Positions 33,953-42,927 of a DNA stretch of 64,000 bases are shown piece after piece (position 1 is the first letter of the stretch; every line of letters begins with the position of its first letter). The position numbers and the translations under genes are program-made. The DNA lies in the NCBI RefSeq assembly GCF_000336815.1, contig NZ_AOLG01000056.1, positions 43,185 through 107,184 of the forward strand, written 5' to 3'. A model generated the notes under the pieces. The model was not told where the DNA came from. It did not search any database and saw only the letters and a program-made list of their open reading frames with translations. Source of the DNA: Haloferax prahovense DSM 18310 (GTDB lineage Archaea; Halobacteriota; Halobacteria; Halobacteriales; Haloferacaceae).

Positions 33953-34987
33953 CGCGTCGCTGACGCGGATTACGCCTTTTACTTCTTCGGGCTCGGCTGC
34001 GCGGTCAAACGCGGCCTGCGTGTCCTCGAACGACGACTCGAAGGTCACGATACTGTCGACGTCGAACCGACCCGTCTCGATTCCCTCGATGGCCTTCGGG
34101 TACGTGTTACTGAATCTGAACGAGCCCTTCAGGTCGTACTCTTGCCCGATGGTCTCGACGATGTCAGTGGGGAACTCGGGTTCGAGGGGGATACCGACGA
34201 AGACGACGGTGCCGCCGCGTTTGACGGCCTCGGTCGTCGTCTCGATGGCGCCGCCGAAGCCGGAACTCTCGAGGACCACGTCGACGCCGCGTTCGTCGAC
34301 GTGTTCGCGAATCGTCTCGACGGGGTCGGACTCCGTCACGTCGACCGCGTAGTCGACGCCGCGGGACTCGGCCAGTGCGAGCTTTTCGGGGACGACGTCG
34401 GTCAGGACGACCGTCTCGGCCCCGCGGGCCATCGCGACTTCCGAGACGAGCTGACCGATGGGGCCGCCGCCGGTGACCAACACCGTGTCCCCGTCGGAGA
34501 CGCCGCCGCGCTGACAGGCGTGCATCGCGACGCTCAGCGGTTCCGCGAGCGCCCCTTCCCGGAGCGACACCGAGTCCGGAAGCGCGTACAGGTACTCGGC
34601 GGGCCACGCGACGTACTCGGTCAGCGCGCCCTCGACCGGCGGCGAAGACATGTACTCCATATCCTCACAGAGGTGGTAGGTGTCGTCGCCGGCGCAGTAC
34701 CCGCACTCTCCGCACGGGAGACCGGGTTCGATTGCCACGCGGTCGTCGGGACCGACGCGGGAGACCCCGTCGCCAACCTCGACGACAGTACCGGCGGCCT
34801 CGTGACCGAGGACGTGGGGGAACTCGACGACGTTGCCCCCGTTTTCCCCGTGTTGGTAGTAGTGTAAGTCGGACCCGCAGATGCCGACGCGGTCGATTCG
34901 AACCAGAACTTCGTCGGGGGCGATTGTCGGGAGGTCTCGCTCGACAAGTGTGAATTCACTAACAGCTGTGAGCTCGCAGGTTCGCAT
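33947..34987 (-). CDS. Zinc-dependent medium-chain dehydrogenase (sorbitol/threonine dehydrogenase type)
   Basis: A 346-residue MDR enzyme starting at the ATG at 34987 (MRTCELTAVSEF). The catalytic zinc site is GICGSDLHYY and GHEAAGTV. The structural zinc Cys cluster is CGECGYC plus a fourth Cys (HLCED), with one residue more than the usual spacing. The NAD fold is VTGGGPIGQLVSEVAMARGAETV with an acidic end (TDVVPEK), suggesting NAD preference. It oxidises a polyol or sugar-acid hydroxyl. It is convergent with the SDR; the two stop codons overlap. The longer frame upstream of 34987 lacks support. Confidence 0.9.
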   Translation of the reverse strand: MRTCELTAVSEFTLVERDLPTIAPDEVLVRIDRVGICGSDLHYYQHGENGGNVVEFPHVLGHEAAGTVVEVGDGVSRVGPDDRVAIEPGLPCGECGYCAGDDTYHLCEDMEYMSSPPVEGALTEYVAWPAEYLYALPDSVSLREGALAEPLSVAMHACQRGGVSDGDTVLVTGGGPIGQLVSEVAMARGAETVVLTDVVPEKLALAESRGVDYAVDVTESDPVETIREHVDERGVDVVLESSGFGGAIETTTEAVKRGGTVVFVGIPLEPEFPTDIVETIGQEYDLKGSFRFSNTYPKAIEGIETGRFDVDSIVTFESSFEDTQAAFDRAAEPEEVKGVIRVSDAL

Positions 34988-35474
34988 GCTTGTACCGAAG
35001 AGAATTACGGTTATATTCCTTTTGCCGCGTGGGTCACGATGGGCGATAGCGTGGAGCGTATTCACCGCGCTCGACCGGTGAGTTCGCCCTCTCAGAGGAT
35101 AGTTAACAGAGACAGACAAATCATGCTATCGTTCTATAAACGCACATCTTCACGTAGAGACTATAATCTGAATTATTTGAGTTATTTATTATTCATATAC
35201 CATATCCGACTTTGAGGACAATACCTCCACAAAATAGCAGATATGAATTTCAAACAGAATTAGTTCTAACAACCCAACGAGGACCCGAGTGTCAGAATTG
35301 TTCAATTTGAACACTAATATCGGCCCATTACCGCTACGATTTTACACTGATAGAGGTGGAACACACAACAGAACCACGGCGCGACACGCCCTCGGCCGCG
35401 GGGCCGAACGTCACGATACGCCGTCGCGTGGCGGGACTCTCCCCGCGGCGGTCGTCGTGGGGCGCGTTGGGCGT
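34988..35474. other. AT-rich gene-free spacer between dehydrogenase and beta-helix protein
   Basis: About 490 bp. From 35097 to about 35350 the DNA is strikingly AT-rich compared with flanking genes, and it contains the dyad GTTCAA-T-TTGAAC (35298-35310). No open frame looks like protein. The AT-rich block holds likely promoter DNA for the dehydrogenase, or marks a junction of transferred DNA. Confidence 0.4.
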
Positions 35475-38400
35475 TCATCCTCGCATCGCCAAGACGTACG
35501 CGACGCCGGTGAGGCCGGCCCACGCGACACCCGCGGCGAGGCCGACGCCGATCAGCGAAGCGGTGCCGACGAGGCCGCCGATGAGCCAGACGAGGACGGC
35601 CGCGCCCGCCAACAGCTGTATTCGAAGGCCGCTCACCGGGGGCGACCGACGCTGAAGGGTCAGCGCCATCCCGTAGCCGCCGAGACCCAGCGCACCCACG
35701 TAGAGCCCGCTTCCGAGAAGCCCCCACACCGAGGCCAGTCCGCCGAGGAACCCGCCGTCGGTCGAATCGTTCGTCGGCGAGTGAGACGTGGTCGTCGCCC
35801 CCGCCGTGTTCGGCGAGGTCGCTGTCGTCACCGATGGAGTCGCTTCGGGCGGCGCGACACCAACCGTCGCCCTGACGGTGTCGCTGTCGATACCGAGCCG
35901 ACTCTCGACGGCTAACCCGACGTCGAGAGGCTGTTCGCTCATCGTGACGCTGAGTTCGGGGGTCGACTGCACCGCTCGCTCGGTCCCGTTCACGAAGAAG
36001 TGATAGCGACCGACTGGGGAGGTGTCGCTCGTCGAGCCGGCCCCGGACAGTCGGAGTTCGTCCGCGGCTGTCGCTGTCGCCGGGGCGTCGATTCGGGCAG
36101 TCGGCCGAGTGTACAACTCGTCGGGTGCTGCGGTTCGGAACGGCGTGAAATCGACCCAGCCGCGCTCGGTGACGACGGGGTTCCCCTCTCCGGACGGAAG
36201 AATCGACGAGTGATACGGACCGCTGGCAGCGCCCCAGTAGTTGGACTCGGCGTCGACGGTCCGAATCGGGTCCACCACGATTCGGGCGGTCGCGTTCGCG
36301 CTGACCAGCCGCTCGATGTCGACCGTCAGACCCCGGTCTTGGCCGTAGATACTGTTGTTGACGACGTGGTGGGTCCTGGTTCCCTCGCCGGCCGTTTGGA
36401 CCCCGATGCCGGTCGGAAGCGCGCCGCTCACGCGACGAATCGTCAGGGCGCTGGCTTCCGCGCTCCGCGTCTCGCTCTCGCCGTCCGTCCGTAGGACGAC
36501 GACCGTGTCGTCCCAGAGCCGAGCGACCGTGAGCCGCTGTGTCAACTCGGGATTGGCGACGAGTTCTTCCAGCGGAACCGTCGACTCTGCTTGGTTGATG
36601 ATCGCACCGGACGCCCCCTCCGCGACGTACACCCCCGTTCCCGGCGTCACTCCCGAAACGGGAACCGGGTCCGCAAAGGCGTTCGTGTTGAACACGATGT
36701 CGTTGTCTCGAACGTCGGTCTCGACGACCCCGCGGACGACGACGCCGTAGGAGTTGGCGGCGATAGTGTTGTTGGCGACCGAAAGCTCGCCGCGGTGCGT
36801 TATCGGGCTGGCGACGAGCAGCCCCGCGCCGGCGTTGTTCGCCAGTCGGTTCTCGCTGACGTTCGTCCGGTGAATAATCAGGTCCGAGCGGACCGAAACG
36901 GCGTGGCCCCCGTTATCGCGGACGGTGTTATTCCGGACGGCGACCCCGCGTGCCGCCGCTCCCGTCCGGAGCTCCAGTCCCGCTCCTCCGTTGTCCCGGA
37001 CAGCGTTATCCGCCAGTGTGAGACCCGATACGACGGTCCCATCGAGGGCGAAGCCGTCGCCGCCGTTCTCGACGAGGCGGTTCCCGCGAACGTCGCTCCC
37101 CCGCGTCAGCCAGTTATCGACGTGGACGGCGTCCCCGCCGTTACCGCGAATCGCGTTGTCGGTGAGTTGCAGATTCAGTTCGAGACTGCGAGCGGTGAGG
37201 TCGACGCCGTGGCCGACGTTGTCCGCCAGCGTGTTGTCACGGATGGTGACCGCGCCGGGTTGCGGGAGTTGGGTCCCAGACTGGCGGATACGGATGCCGG
37301 TCTGAGCGCCGCGAACCTCGTTTCCGACCACGGTCGCCGTCGTTTCGTCGCGAGCGTCGAGTTGGATGCCGGCGTCACCGGCGGTGATTTCGTTGTGCAG
37401 CAGCGTCGTGTCGCTCCGGGCCGCACGAACCGCGATTCCGCTGCCCGCGGTCGCCGAAATCTCGTTGTTCAACAGCCAGAGCCGGCCGATGCCGTCGGCG
37501 GCGACGAAGACCCCGTTCCCGTTGATATCGCGGAACGACGACTCGCGAACGGTGAGCTGTCGCACGCGCGTCGTAGACGCGGCGCGCTCGTCGACCGGCG
37601 ACGTGACGTTTCCGACGGTGAGCGAGCCCCGAACGCCGTCCGAGAGCTGTGAGACTGTCCCCTTGCGGAGGTCGACCGCAACGGGATAGAACCCGCGTGT
37701 CTCCGGGTTGACGACGTCCTCGTACTCCACGAGGAGTCGGCCGTCGCTCGGAATGCTGACCGGCCTCGACAGCGAGATTCGCACGCGACCGTCCCGCGCC
37801 GAGACGTCCGTGACGAACGAGTCGAACGACCGCTCTATCGTTCCGTTTCGGTTGCTATCGAGACCGATGCGTTCGATGCTCTCCGCGTCGACGTCGTCGA
37901 CGGAGCCGGCATCGGCGTACCGGAGTTCCACCGCGTCGAAGGTCACACCGACGCCGGCATCGAGCGACAGCGTGTGGACCGACCGCTCTTCGCGCTCCGC
38001 GGGTGACGCCGTAATCGAGGTCTCGCCGGTCGCGCCCGACAGGGGCGTCGCCCGAATCGCGTGCCCGTCGATGCGTCGGAACGCCGACCGCTCGATGGTG
38101 ATCCGCGGCGTCTCCGCGGCGTCGTCGACAGACAGCCCGGCCTTCGAGAAGTCTCGGAACGTCGAGTCGGTAATCGTAATCGACCCGTCTGCGCGGGACA
38201 CGGTGACGCCGCTCGTCCCGCCCTGCAGGGTCGTGTTGCGCACGACGAGTCGGGACTCACTCGTCCCGTTGTAGCGGATGCTCGCCCACCGGCGGTCGGC
38301 CGCGGCACCCGCGGACCGCGAAACCGTCACCGGTCGGGCCGCCGTGCCGTCGACGACGAGTGAGCCGTCGACGGAGAGCGTGATTCCCTCGGCGAGTTGA

Positions 38401-38648
38401 ACGTCGGTCCCGGGTCGTATCGTCAGCGTCGTCCCGGGGTCGATGTGGACGCTCTGGATGATTCGGTAGGGGCCATCCTCCGGCGTCCACGTCGTGTCCG
38501 CGGCGATGTCCGATTCCACGAACGTCGTGCTGGTCTCGTTTTCGACGGCCGCGACCGGGCCGGCGAGGGGGACGAACAGCGCCGCGACGACGAGTACGAC
38601 GAGCGCCTGTCGAGTCCGAGTGAGATGGGAGGGAGTAGAGAACGTCAT
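35475..38648 (-). CDS. Secreted right-handed beta-helix surface protein with C-terminal membrane helices
   Basis: A 1057-residue surface protein starting at ATG 38648 (MTFSTPSHLTRTR) behind a TATA-like TTATACC. Signal peptide at residues 10-35 (QALVVLVVAALFVPLAGPVA), then a Pbh1-type parallel beta-helix over about 60-760 with many repeats of the form NxVRDNGG, NRLVENGGDGFAL and DNTLADNVGHG. A domain with TARIDAPATATAADELRLSGAGS (PKD-like start) follows near 870, then a Thr/Ser-rich stalk (TPSVTTATSPNTAG) and three TM helices at the end (SGLYVGALGLGGYGMALT, LLAGAAVLVWLIGGLVGTAS, VGLAAGVAWAGLTGVAYVLAM). Such helices often bind or cleave polysaccharide, so a role in plant polymer use fits the island, but no lyase active site is evident. 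Confidence 0.85.
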   Translation of the reverse strand: MTFSTPSHLTRTRQALVVLVVAALFVPLAGPVAAVENETSTTFVESDIAADTTWTPEDGPYRIIQSVHIDPGTTLTIRPGTDVQLAEGITLSVDGSLVVDGTAARPVTVSRSAGAAADRRWASIRYNGTSESRLVVRNTTLQGGTSGVTVSRADGSITITDSTFRDFSKAGLSVDDAAETPRITIERSAFRRIDGHAIRATPLSGATGETSITASPAEREERSVHTLSLDAGVGVTFDAVELRYADAGSVDDVDAESIERIGLDSNRNGTIERSFDSFVTDVSARDGRVRISLSRPVSIPSDGRLLVEYEDVVNPETRGFYPVAVDLRKGTVSQLSDGVRGSLTVGNVTSPVDERAASTTRVRQLTVRESSFRDINGNGVFVAADGIGRLWLLNNEISATAGSGIAVRAARSDTTLLHNEITAGDAGIQLDARDETTATVVGNEVRGAQTGIRIRQSGTQLPQPGAVTIRDNTLADNVGHGVDLTARSLELNLQLTDNAIRGNGGDAVHVDNWLTRGSDVRGNRLVENGGDGFALDGTVVSGLTLADNAVRDNGGAGLELRTGAAARGVAVRNNTVRDNGGHAVSVRSDLIIHRTNVSENRLANNAGAGLLVASPITHRGELSVANNTIAANSYGVVVRGVVETDVRDNDIVFNTNAFADPVPVSGVTPGTGVYVAEGASGAIINQAESTVPLEELVANPELTQRLTVARLWDDTVVVLRTDGESETRSAEASALTIRRVSGALPTGIGVQTAGEGTRTHHVVNNSIYGQDRGLTVDIERLVSANATARIVVDPIRTVDAESNYWGAASGPYHSSILPSGEGNPVVTERGWVDFTPFRTAAPDELYTRPTARIDAPATATAADELRLSGAGSTSDTSPVGRYHFFVNGTERAVQSTPELSVTMSEQPLDVGLAVESRLGIDSDTVRATVGVAPPEATPSVTTATSPNTAGATTTSHSPTNDSTDGGFLGGLASVWGLLGSGLYVGALGLGGYGMALTLQRRSPPVSGLRIQLLAGAAVLVWLIGGLVGTASLIGVGLAAGVAWAGLTGVAYVLAMRG

Positions 38649-38666
38649 GCGTCGGTCGAAGATACG

Positions 38667-38674
38667 GTATAAGT
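38667..38674 (-). promoter_or_regulatory. TATA box for the beta-helix surface protein
   Basis: On the minus strand CTTATACC lies about 20-25 bp before the ATG at 38648; a second AT-rich box (TTTATATC) lies about 20 bp further upstream. This supports the shorter start and a leaderless mRNA. Confidence 0.4.
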
Positions 38675-39356
38675 GCCTTCCGCGTGATATAAATGAAGTG
38701 GTACTCGGCTCTGAAATCGACGGCGGTCTGCCAGCGGGCGTCACGACCTAACGTTCACGCGACGAGACGCCGACCGTGACTCGAATCATTGGCTGAGTAG
38801 ATAATAAAATAATATTGAACTTACCTCGTAAATATAAGAATAACAACCTATTTTCGAGACCACCGGCGAGACAGCGAACGCGAACAGTACCAGGCGCTTG
38901 GTGACGAGCGCACGCAGACAAGAACGCTCTCAGCTTGCGAGTGAGATCGCATGGCGAGCGAAGAAGTAGTGGGCGAGAAATAGGGATAGTATAGAATAGA
39001 AGGCATATATCGTCCCAATCGCCTATTATGAACGTAGAACGTACAAAATACGAAATCTATAATCTGTCGTAGAGCACGTCTCAACGATATATGAGAGAGT
39101 GTGAGGGAACGGCCCGGGATGTCTTAGAGTAACTGCCTTATATCACAAAATATTTATAAATTTAACAGAATGAATCTATTTCGTATATGTTATTTAAATC
39201 AACATGAAATGGGTTCCAAGACACCAGAACGCTGTGCGTTCTGGGAGCGCCTATCAGGTGTTCGCGGTCCAGCACTACGTGACCGGGTGTCCACTCGCAA
39301 AGCGTCTCGTCAACGCTGTACAGTTCTCGTACACAATTCGGTAGCAAGCCTACAAG
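38675..39356. other. AT-rich gene-free region with a strong hairpin
   Basis: About 680 bp without a convincing gene; strongly AT-rich from 38795 to 39220. A perfect 9-bp stem, CCAGAACGC (39224-39232) and GCGTTCTGG (39236-39244) with a TGT loop, lies 113 bp before the IS200/IS605-type end hairpin at 39357. The two hairpins could be remains of the 3' RNA region of a TnpB-type element (compare sotRNA and omega RNA), but no TnpB reading frame remains. Confidence 0.4.
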
Positions 39357-39376
39357 CCCACGACTTCAGTCGTGGG
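39357..39376. mobile_element. IS200/IS605-type right-end hairpin remnant
   Basis: CCCACGAC-TTCA-GTCGTGGG is a perfect 8-bp stem with a TTCA loop, a sequence I know as the right end of haloarchaeal IS200/IS605 (IS1341) elements. No tnpA or tnpB is left next to it. The last codons and stop of the GH43 gene (39366-39368 on the minus strand) lie inside it, so the element end seems to have become part of the gene. Confidence 0.6.
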
Positions 39377-40934
39377 TCGCTGACTCGCTGACCTCGAAGT
39401 ACTCGAAGTCGCAGTACCCACCGTCGACCGCAGATTCGCTCGACTGCGCGACGAACAAACCGATTTTGGCACCGATCCAGCGTCCCTGCTGGGCTTGGAA
39501 CGGCTCTCCAATCGACTCGAAGCCGGCATCGTCGGTCGCGTACGCGAACTGGACGCGCCCCCCGTCTTCGACAGTCGCCCGCAGTCGTGCGGACGAGCCC
39601 CGGAGGGGTACTCGTTCAACGACCGTGTCAAGGTCACCCTCTGATGGGCTGGTGTTACGAGCCTGTATCAGATTGACTCCGTCCGTGGTCTTACGGACAC
39701 TGAGGTAGGCGTACTCGGAGCCCATGACGAGAAGCCCTCCGTGTCCGGTTCCTTCTTCGAGGCCGCACCGGACTTCCGTCGTCGCCGTGAACGCCGGGGC
39801 GGGGAACTTCTGGAGGAGGAGGCTCGGGACGGACCACAGATTCTCAGACGCATCGACACGCTGTTGGAATAAACGGAGTGCGTCGGGGCGGTCAGTAAGC
39901 GAGTGCCAACCGAACTTCGGGTTCCCGTGCCACTGCCACTGGAGCCCTAAGCGGGCCGCTTCGAAGTCGTCGGAGGTCTGCGGGACCATCGTCGGAAGCG
40001 TCTCAGCGGCGACGTCGGGCTTTTCGTGCGTTCGGACCGGCTCGCCGGTCCCATCGCCGTCCTCGTCGCGACCGATGACGGGCCACCCGTCGGCCCAAGC
40101 GACCGGCTGGAGGTGGACGATGCGGCCGTACGGGTCGACCTCTTGGAAGTGAACGAACCAGTCCTCGCCGCTGTCCAAGCCCACCAGTGCTCCCTGGTGC
40201 GGCCCGTTAATCGGTGTCTCCCCCTGGGCGAGGACGATTCGGTCGTCGTACGGGCCGTAGATGTCGTCCGAGCGCAGGACCGTCTGCCACCCATCGCTAA
40301 CGCCGCCGGCGGGCGCGAAGATGTAATAACTCCCGCCCCGCTTGTACAGCTTTGGCCCCTCGATTGTCGGGTGGTCGTCGTGGCCGTCGAACACCTGTCG
40401 GCTTTCGCCGGTGATGTGTGTCCCGTCGGGTGCCATCGGGGCGATGTTGAGCACGCTGTTGAATCCGGCACGGCTCTTCGCGAACGCGTGAGCGAGATAC
40501 GCGTTCCCGTCGTCGTCCCACAGCGGTGCCGTGTCGATCCACCCCTCGACCTCGTGCACGAGCGTCAGATCGGACCACCGACCCCGGGGGTCGTCGGTCT
40601 TGGTCATGTAGACGCCGCGGTCGGGGTCGCCGTAGAAGATGTAGAACGTCCCCTCGTGGTAGTTGATCGAGGGCGCCCAGACACCGTTCCCGTGCTGCGG
40701 ACGGTCGAAATCTGGTGGTAACTCGTCGATGGCGTGATTGATGAGTCGCCAGTTCACGAGGTCGCGCGAGTGGAGTATCGGAAGCCCCGGGACGGCGTTG
40801 AAGCTCGAAGCGGTCATGAAGAAGTCATCACCCACGCGAACCACGTCGGGGTCGGAGTAATCCGCGTAGATGATCGGGTTCCGATACCGGCCGTCGTCGA
40901 GGGTCGGTCCCCAGACTGCTGCGGTGTGTTTCAT
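39366..40934 (-). CDS. Glycoside hydrolase family 43 (beta-xylosidase/arabinofuranosidase type)
   Basis: A 522-residue enzyme starting at ATG 40934 (MKHTAAVWGP; an in-frame ATG also lies 24 bp upstream). Residues 15-310 form the five-bladed beta-propeller: YRNPIIYADYSDPDVVRVGDD holds the catalytic-base Asp, a middle Asp sits in EGWIDTAPLWDDDGNAYL, and the general-acid Glu is in TIEGPKLYKRG. Residues 335-520 are the beta-sandwich of the GH43_C2/DUF1349 type. No signal peptide is seen, so it acts inside the cell on imported oligosaccharides, or export is by another route. The last residues (ATHD) and stop come from an IS-type hairpin, so the C-terminus is probably not original. Confidence 0.9.
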   Translation of the reverse strand: MKHTAAVWGPTLDDGRYRNPIIYADYSDPDVVRVGDDFFMTASSFNAVPGLPILHSRDLVNWRLINHAIDELPPDFDRPQHGNGVWAPSINYHEGTFYIFYGDPDRGVYMTKTDDPRGRWSDLTLVHEVEGWIDTAPLWDDDGNAYLAHAFAKSRAGFNSVLNIAPMAPDGTHITGESRQVFDGHDDHPTIEGPKLYKRGGSYYIFAPAGGVSDGWQTVLRSDDIYGPYDDRIVLAQGETPINGPHQGALVGLDSGEDWFVHFQEVDPYGRIVHLQPVAWADGWPVIGRDEDGDGTGEPVRTHEKPDVAAETLPTMVPQTSDDFEAARLGLQWQWHGNPKFGWHSLTDRPDALRLFQQRVDASENLWSVPSLLLQKFPAPAFTATTEVRCGLEEGTGHGGLLVMGSEYAYLSVRKTTDGVNLIQARNTSPSEGDLDTVVERVPLRGSSARLRATVEDGGRVQFAYATDDAGFESIGEPFQAQQGRWIGAKIGLFVAQSSESAVDGGYCDFEYFEVSESATHD

Positions 40935-41112
40935 GATAGCTGACAACAAGTAACGCATGAATAAACGTTGTGTTCAGGTCTCTCGATTGCACGGCGTTGA
41001 ACGCTCTCACCAGACATTCGGTACTGGGGGCATCGGGTGGTTGACGACGGACGCGTCCCGCGTGAGACGAACCATATCGAGTTGCAGTCGACGAACCCGC
41101 CGCGACGAGACC

Positions 41113-41604
41113 GCCGGTATCAATCAGTTTCTGGTCACGCTGGGACTCATCGTCGTGTTCACGAGCGGTGGCACGCAGATCGGCTTGGCGACCGGCCCGC
41201 TAGAGGCCGTGTTCGAAACGGACCTCCAGCTCTCGTCGATTTCCCTGCTCGCACTCGGCGGCGGTGGGATTCTCTTCGGGGCGTGGATCAGAGGGCCGCG
41301 GCTCGTCCGAGCCGTCTCGAACGAATACGCCACGCTCGGGGCGAGACGGTCGATCGCCGCCCTGATTCCCACCTTCCTGATCGCACAGCTCGCAATCGTA
41401 CTGGGAATCCCGATCTCGTTCAACAAAGTGATGATCGCGAGCATCGTCGGGAGTGGTCTCGCCGCCAGCTCGTCGGACGGAAGCGGCGTCTCACCGCGGA
41501 AAGTCGGCATCGCGCTCGGGTCATGGCTCGGGTCGATACCGGGTGCAGGCGTCATCAGCTACGGCCTGTACAATCTGTTGAACGCGGTTCCGGGCGTGGG
41601 GTGA
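41113..41604 (+). pseudogene. Inorganic phosphate transporter (PiT family), N-terminally truncated
   Basis: Only the C-terminal half (about 160 residues) of a PiT transporter is left; the complete family is about 390 residues. Matching parts: VVFTSGGTQIGLATGPLEAV, GILFGAWIRGPRLVRAVSNEY, LGARRSIAALIPTFLIAQLA, and LGIPISFNKVMIASIVGSGLAA, ending normally near VISYGLYNLLNAV. The frame in front (from 40957) has no TM segments and does not look like PiT. The start is missing, so transport activity is not expected. The break lies close to the GH43 promoter, pointing to a recombination junction. Confidence 0.75.
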
Positions 41605-41928
41605 TCAGGAGACGATTTGGTCGATAATCTCTTCTTCGGCGGCCCGAGTCTTCATCTCCTCCCACGTCTCGAAATCAGTTCTGTCGGCGACGTACTCGTC
41701 GAGTCGGGCACGCGAGATGTCCCGTGCGTCGGCAACGTCGTCGAACGCCCACGGGCTCTGATCGCAGAACGCGGCAAACGAGTCGAACTCGGTGTGGTCG
41801 CGCATGAACGGTTGCGAGAAGAAGACGTCCGAGTGGACCCGGGTACCCGCTTGCAGTTCGCCGATTCGGTTGAGGGCGTTCCCGACTCGTTCCTCGAGAT
41901 CCTCCAGTCCAGCAATCTGAAGGTCCAT
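41605..41928 (-). CDS. Haloarchaeal hypothetical protein, downstream of RNase H
   Basis: A 107-residue acidic cytosolic protein starting at ATG 41928 (MDLQIAGLEDLEERV; a longer frame starts at 42000). It is predicted mostly helical, with SQPFMRDHTEFDSFAAFCDQS and ISRARLDEYVADRTDFETWEEM. I recognise it only as a hypothetical of the kind found in haloarchaea. It is about 155 bp downstream of the RNase H gene on the same strand and may share its transcript. It is convergent with, and directly abuts, the PiT fragment. Function unknown. Confidence 0.6.
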   Translation of the reverse strand: MDLQIAGLEDLEERVGNALNRIGELQAGTRVHSDVFFSQPFMRDHTEFDSFAAFCDQSPWAFDDVADARDISRARLDEYVADRTDFETWEEMKTRAAEEEIIDQIVS

Positions 41929-42083
41929 ACCGGAGGTGATGTCTCGATGCGGGTAAAAGCCACGACCACCCACTGGCGTCGGTTCGAAACGAGATGGCAC
42001 ACGATGACCGGATGGGTTGCGACTCGCACGAGCGGAATGGACACGTCACCGACGGCAATTCGGCACACCCGCGACGAGACGAG

Positions 42084-42740
42084 CTATCCCGGCCCCAAGG
42101 CTGCGATGTCGGCACCGACTGTCGCCAGCGCATCGGCGGGGTTCGGGTCGCAGTCAGCCAGATGCGTGTACCGGTGGTTCGGAACGCTCGATAGCGCTGC
42201 GGCGATAGCCTCGCTGTACGTCTCGACGCCCGGTTCTGTCGGGTCGTTACCTCCCCAAACATCGCGAATGACTGTCATCGAGTCGATTCGGACTTCGAGG
42301 CTGTGTGGCTCGTAGCGTGACACCAGTTCGGATAGTCCGAGTTGGAGGGCGACGTACTCGGCGGTGTTGTTCCCCGTCCGAGACCCGACGGGACGGCCGA
42401 GCCGTGCGAGTTGGTTCTCTTCTGCGTCCATGATGACCGCGCCCGCGCCCGCCGGACCGGGGTTGCCGCGCGAACTGCCATCGACGTACAGGATGAACGA
42501 ATCGTCGGTCGGTGCGAGGACTGGCGGGTGAGTGAGTTCCGACGACAGTAGATCATCGAGCGCACGCCGCAACTCGCCCGAGGTCGTCGCGGGGTCGAAC
42601 AGGCCGCCGTAGCCGGGGACGGCGTCGTCGATGATGTCGGTGGCGGCTGCCATCTCGTAACCGACGCCCGCGAGAACCTCGTCGACGAGCGTGGCGAGCG
42701 GTGAGAGGTGCCCGGCGGGACGCGGCTCTTCGGTCACGTC
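42084..42740 (-). CDS. rnhA: Ribonuclease HI, haloarchaeal type
   Basis: Cuts RNA in RNA-DNA hybrids. The protein has 218 residues from the GTG at 42740 (VTEEPRPAGHL); a longer GTG start at 42788 is possible. Residues 1-75 are the haloarchaeal helical N-terminal domain (LATLVDEVLAGVGYEM, DAVPGYGGLFDPATTSGELR). The RNase H fold follows with all catalytic acids visible: Asp in LYVDGSSRGNPGPAGAG, Glu in NNTAEYVALQLG, Asp in VRIDSMTV, and Asp in HLADCDPNPADALA. Cytosolic. It heads a probable two-gene unit with the small hypothetical downstream. Confidence 0.9.
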   Translation of the reverse strand, partial: DVTEEPRPAGHLSPLATLVDEVLAGVGYEMAAATDIIDDAVPGYGGLFDPATTSGELRRALDDLLSSELTHPPVLAPTDDSFILYVDGSSRGNPGPAGAGAVIMDAEENQLARLGRPVGSRTGNNTAEYVALQLGLSELVSRYEPHSLEVRIDSMTVIRDVWGGNDPTEPGVETYSEAIAAALSSVPNHRYTHLADCDPNPADALATVGADIAALGPG

Positions 42741-42927
42741 GCCGACACCTTCCTCGGGTTCTCGCTCCGGTCCCTCACCACGTCGCACCTCGCTGCTCTC
42801 GCAAGCTCGTCGAACAGCTGCATATCAGCACTCGGTCGTCGAACGAGATAATTCCTTCAGGTTGGTTGGCGAGGGACGTCGGTAAGACACCCTCCTCGGG
42901 TGGAACAGCGATGGCACTTCACCAGAC

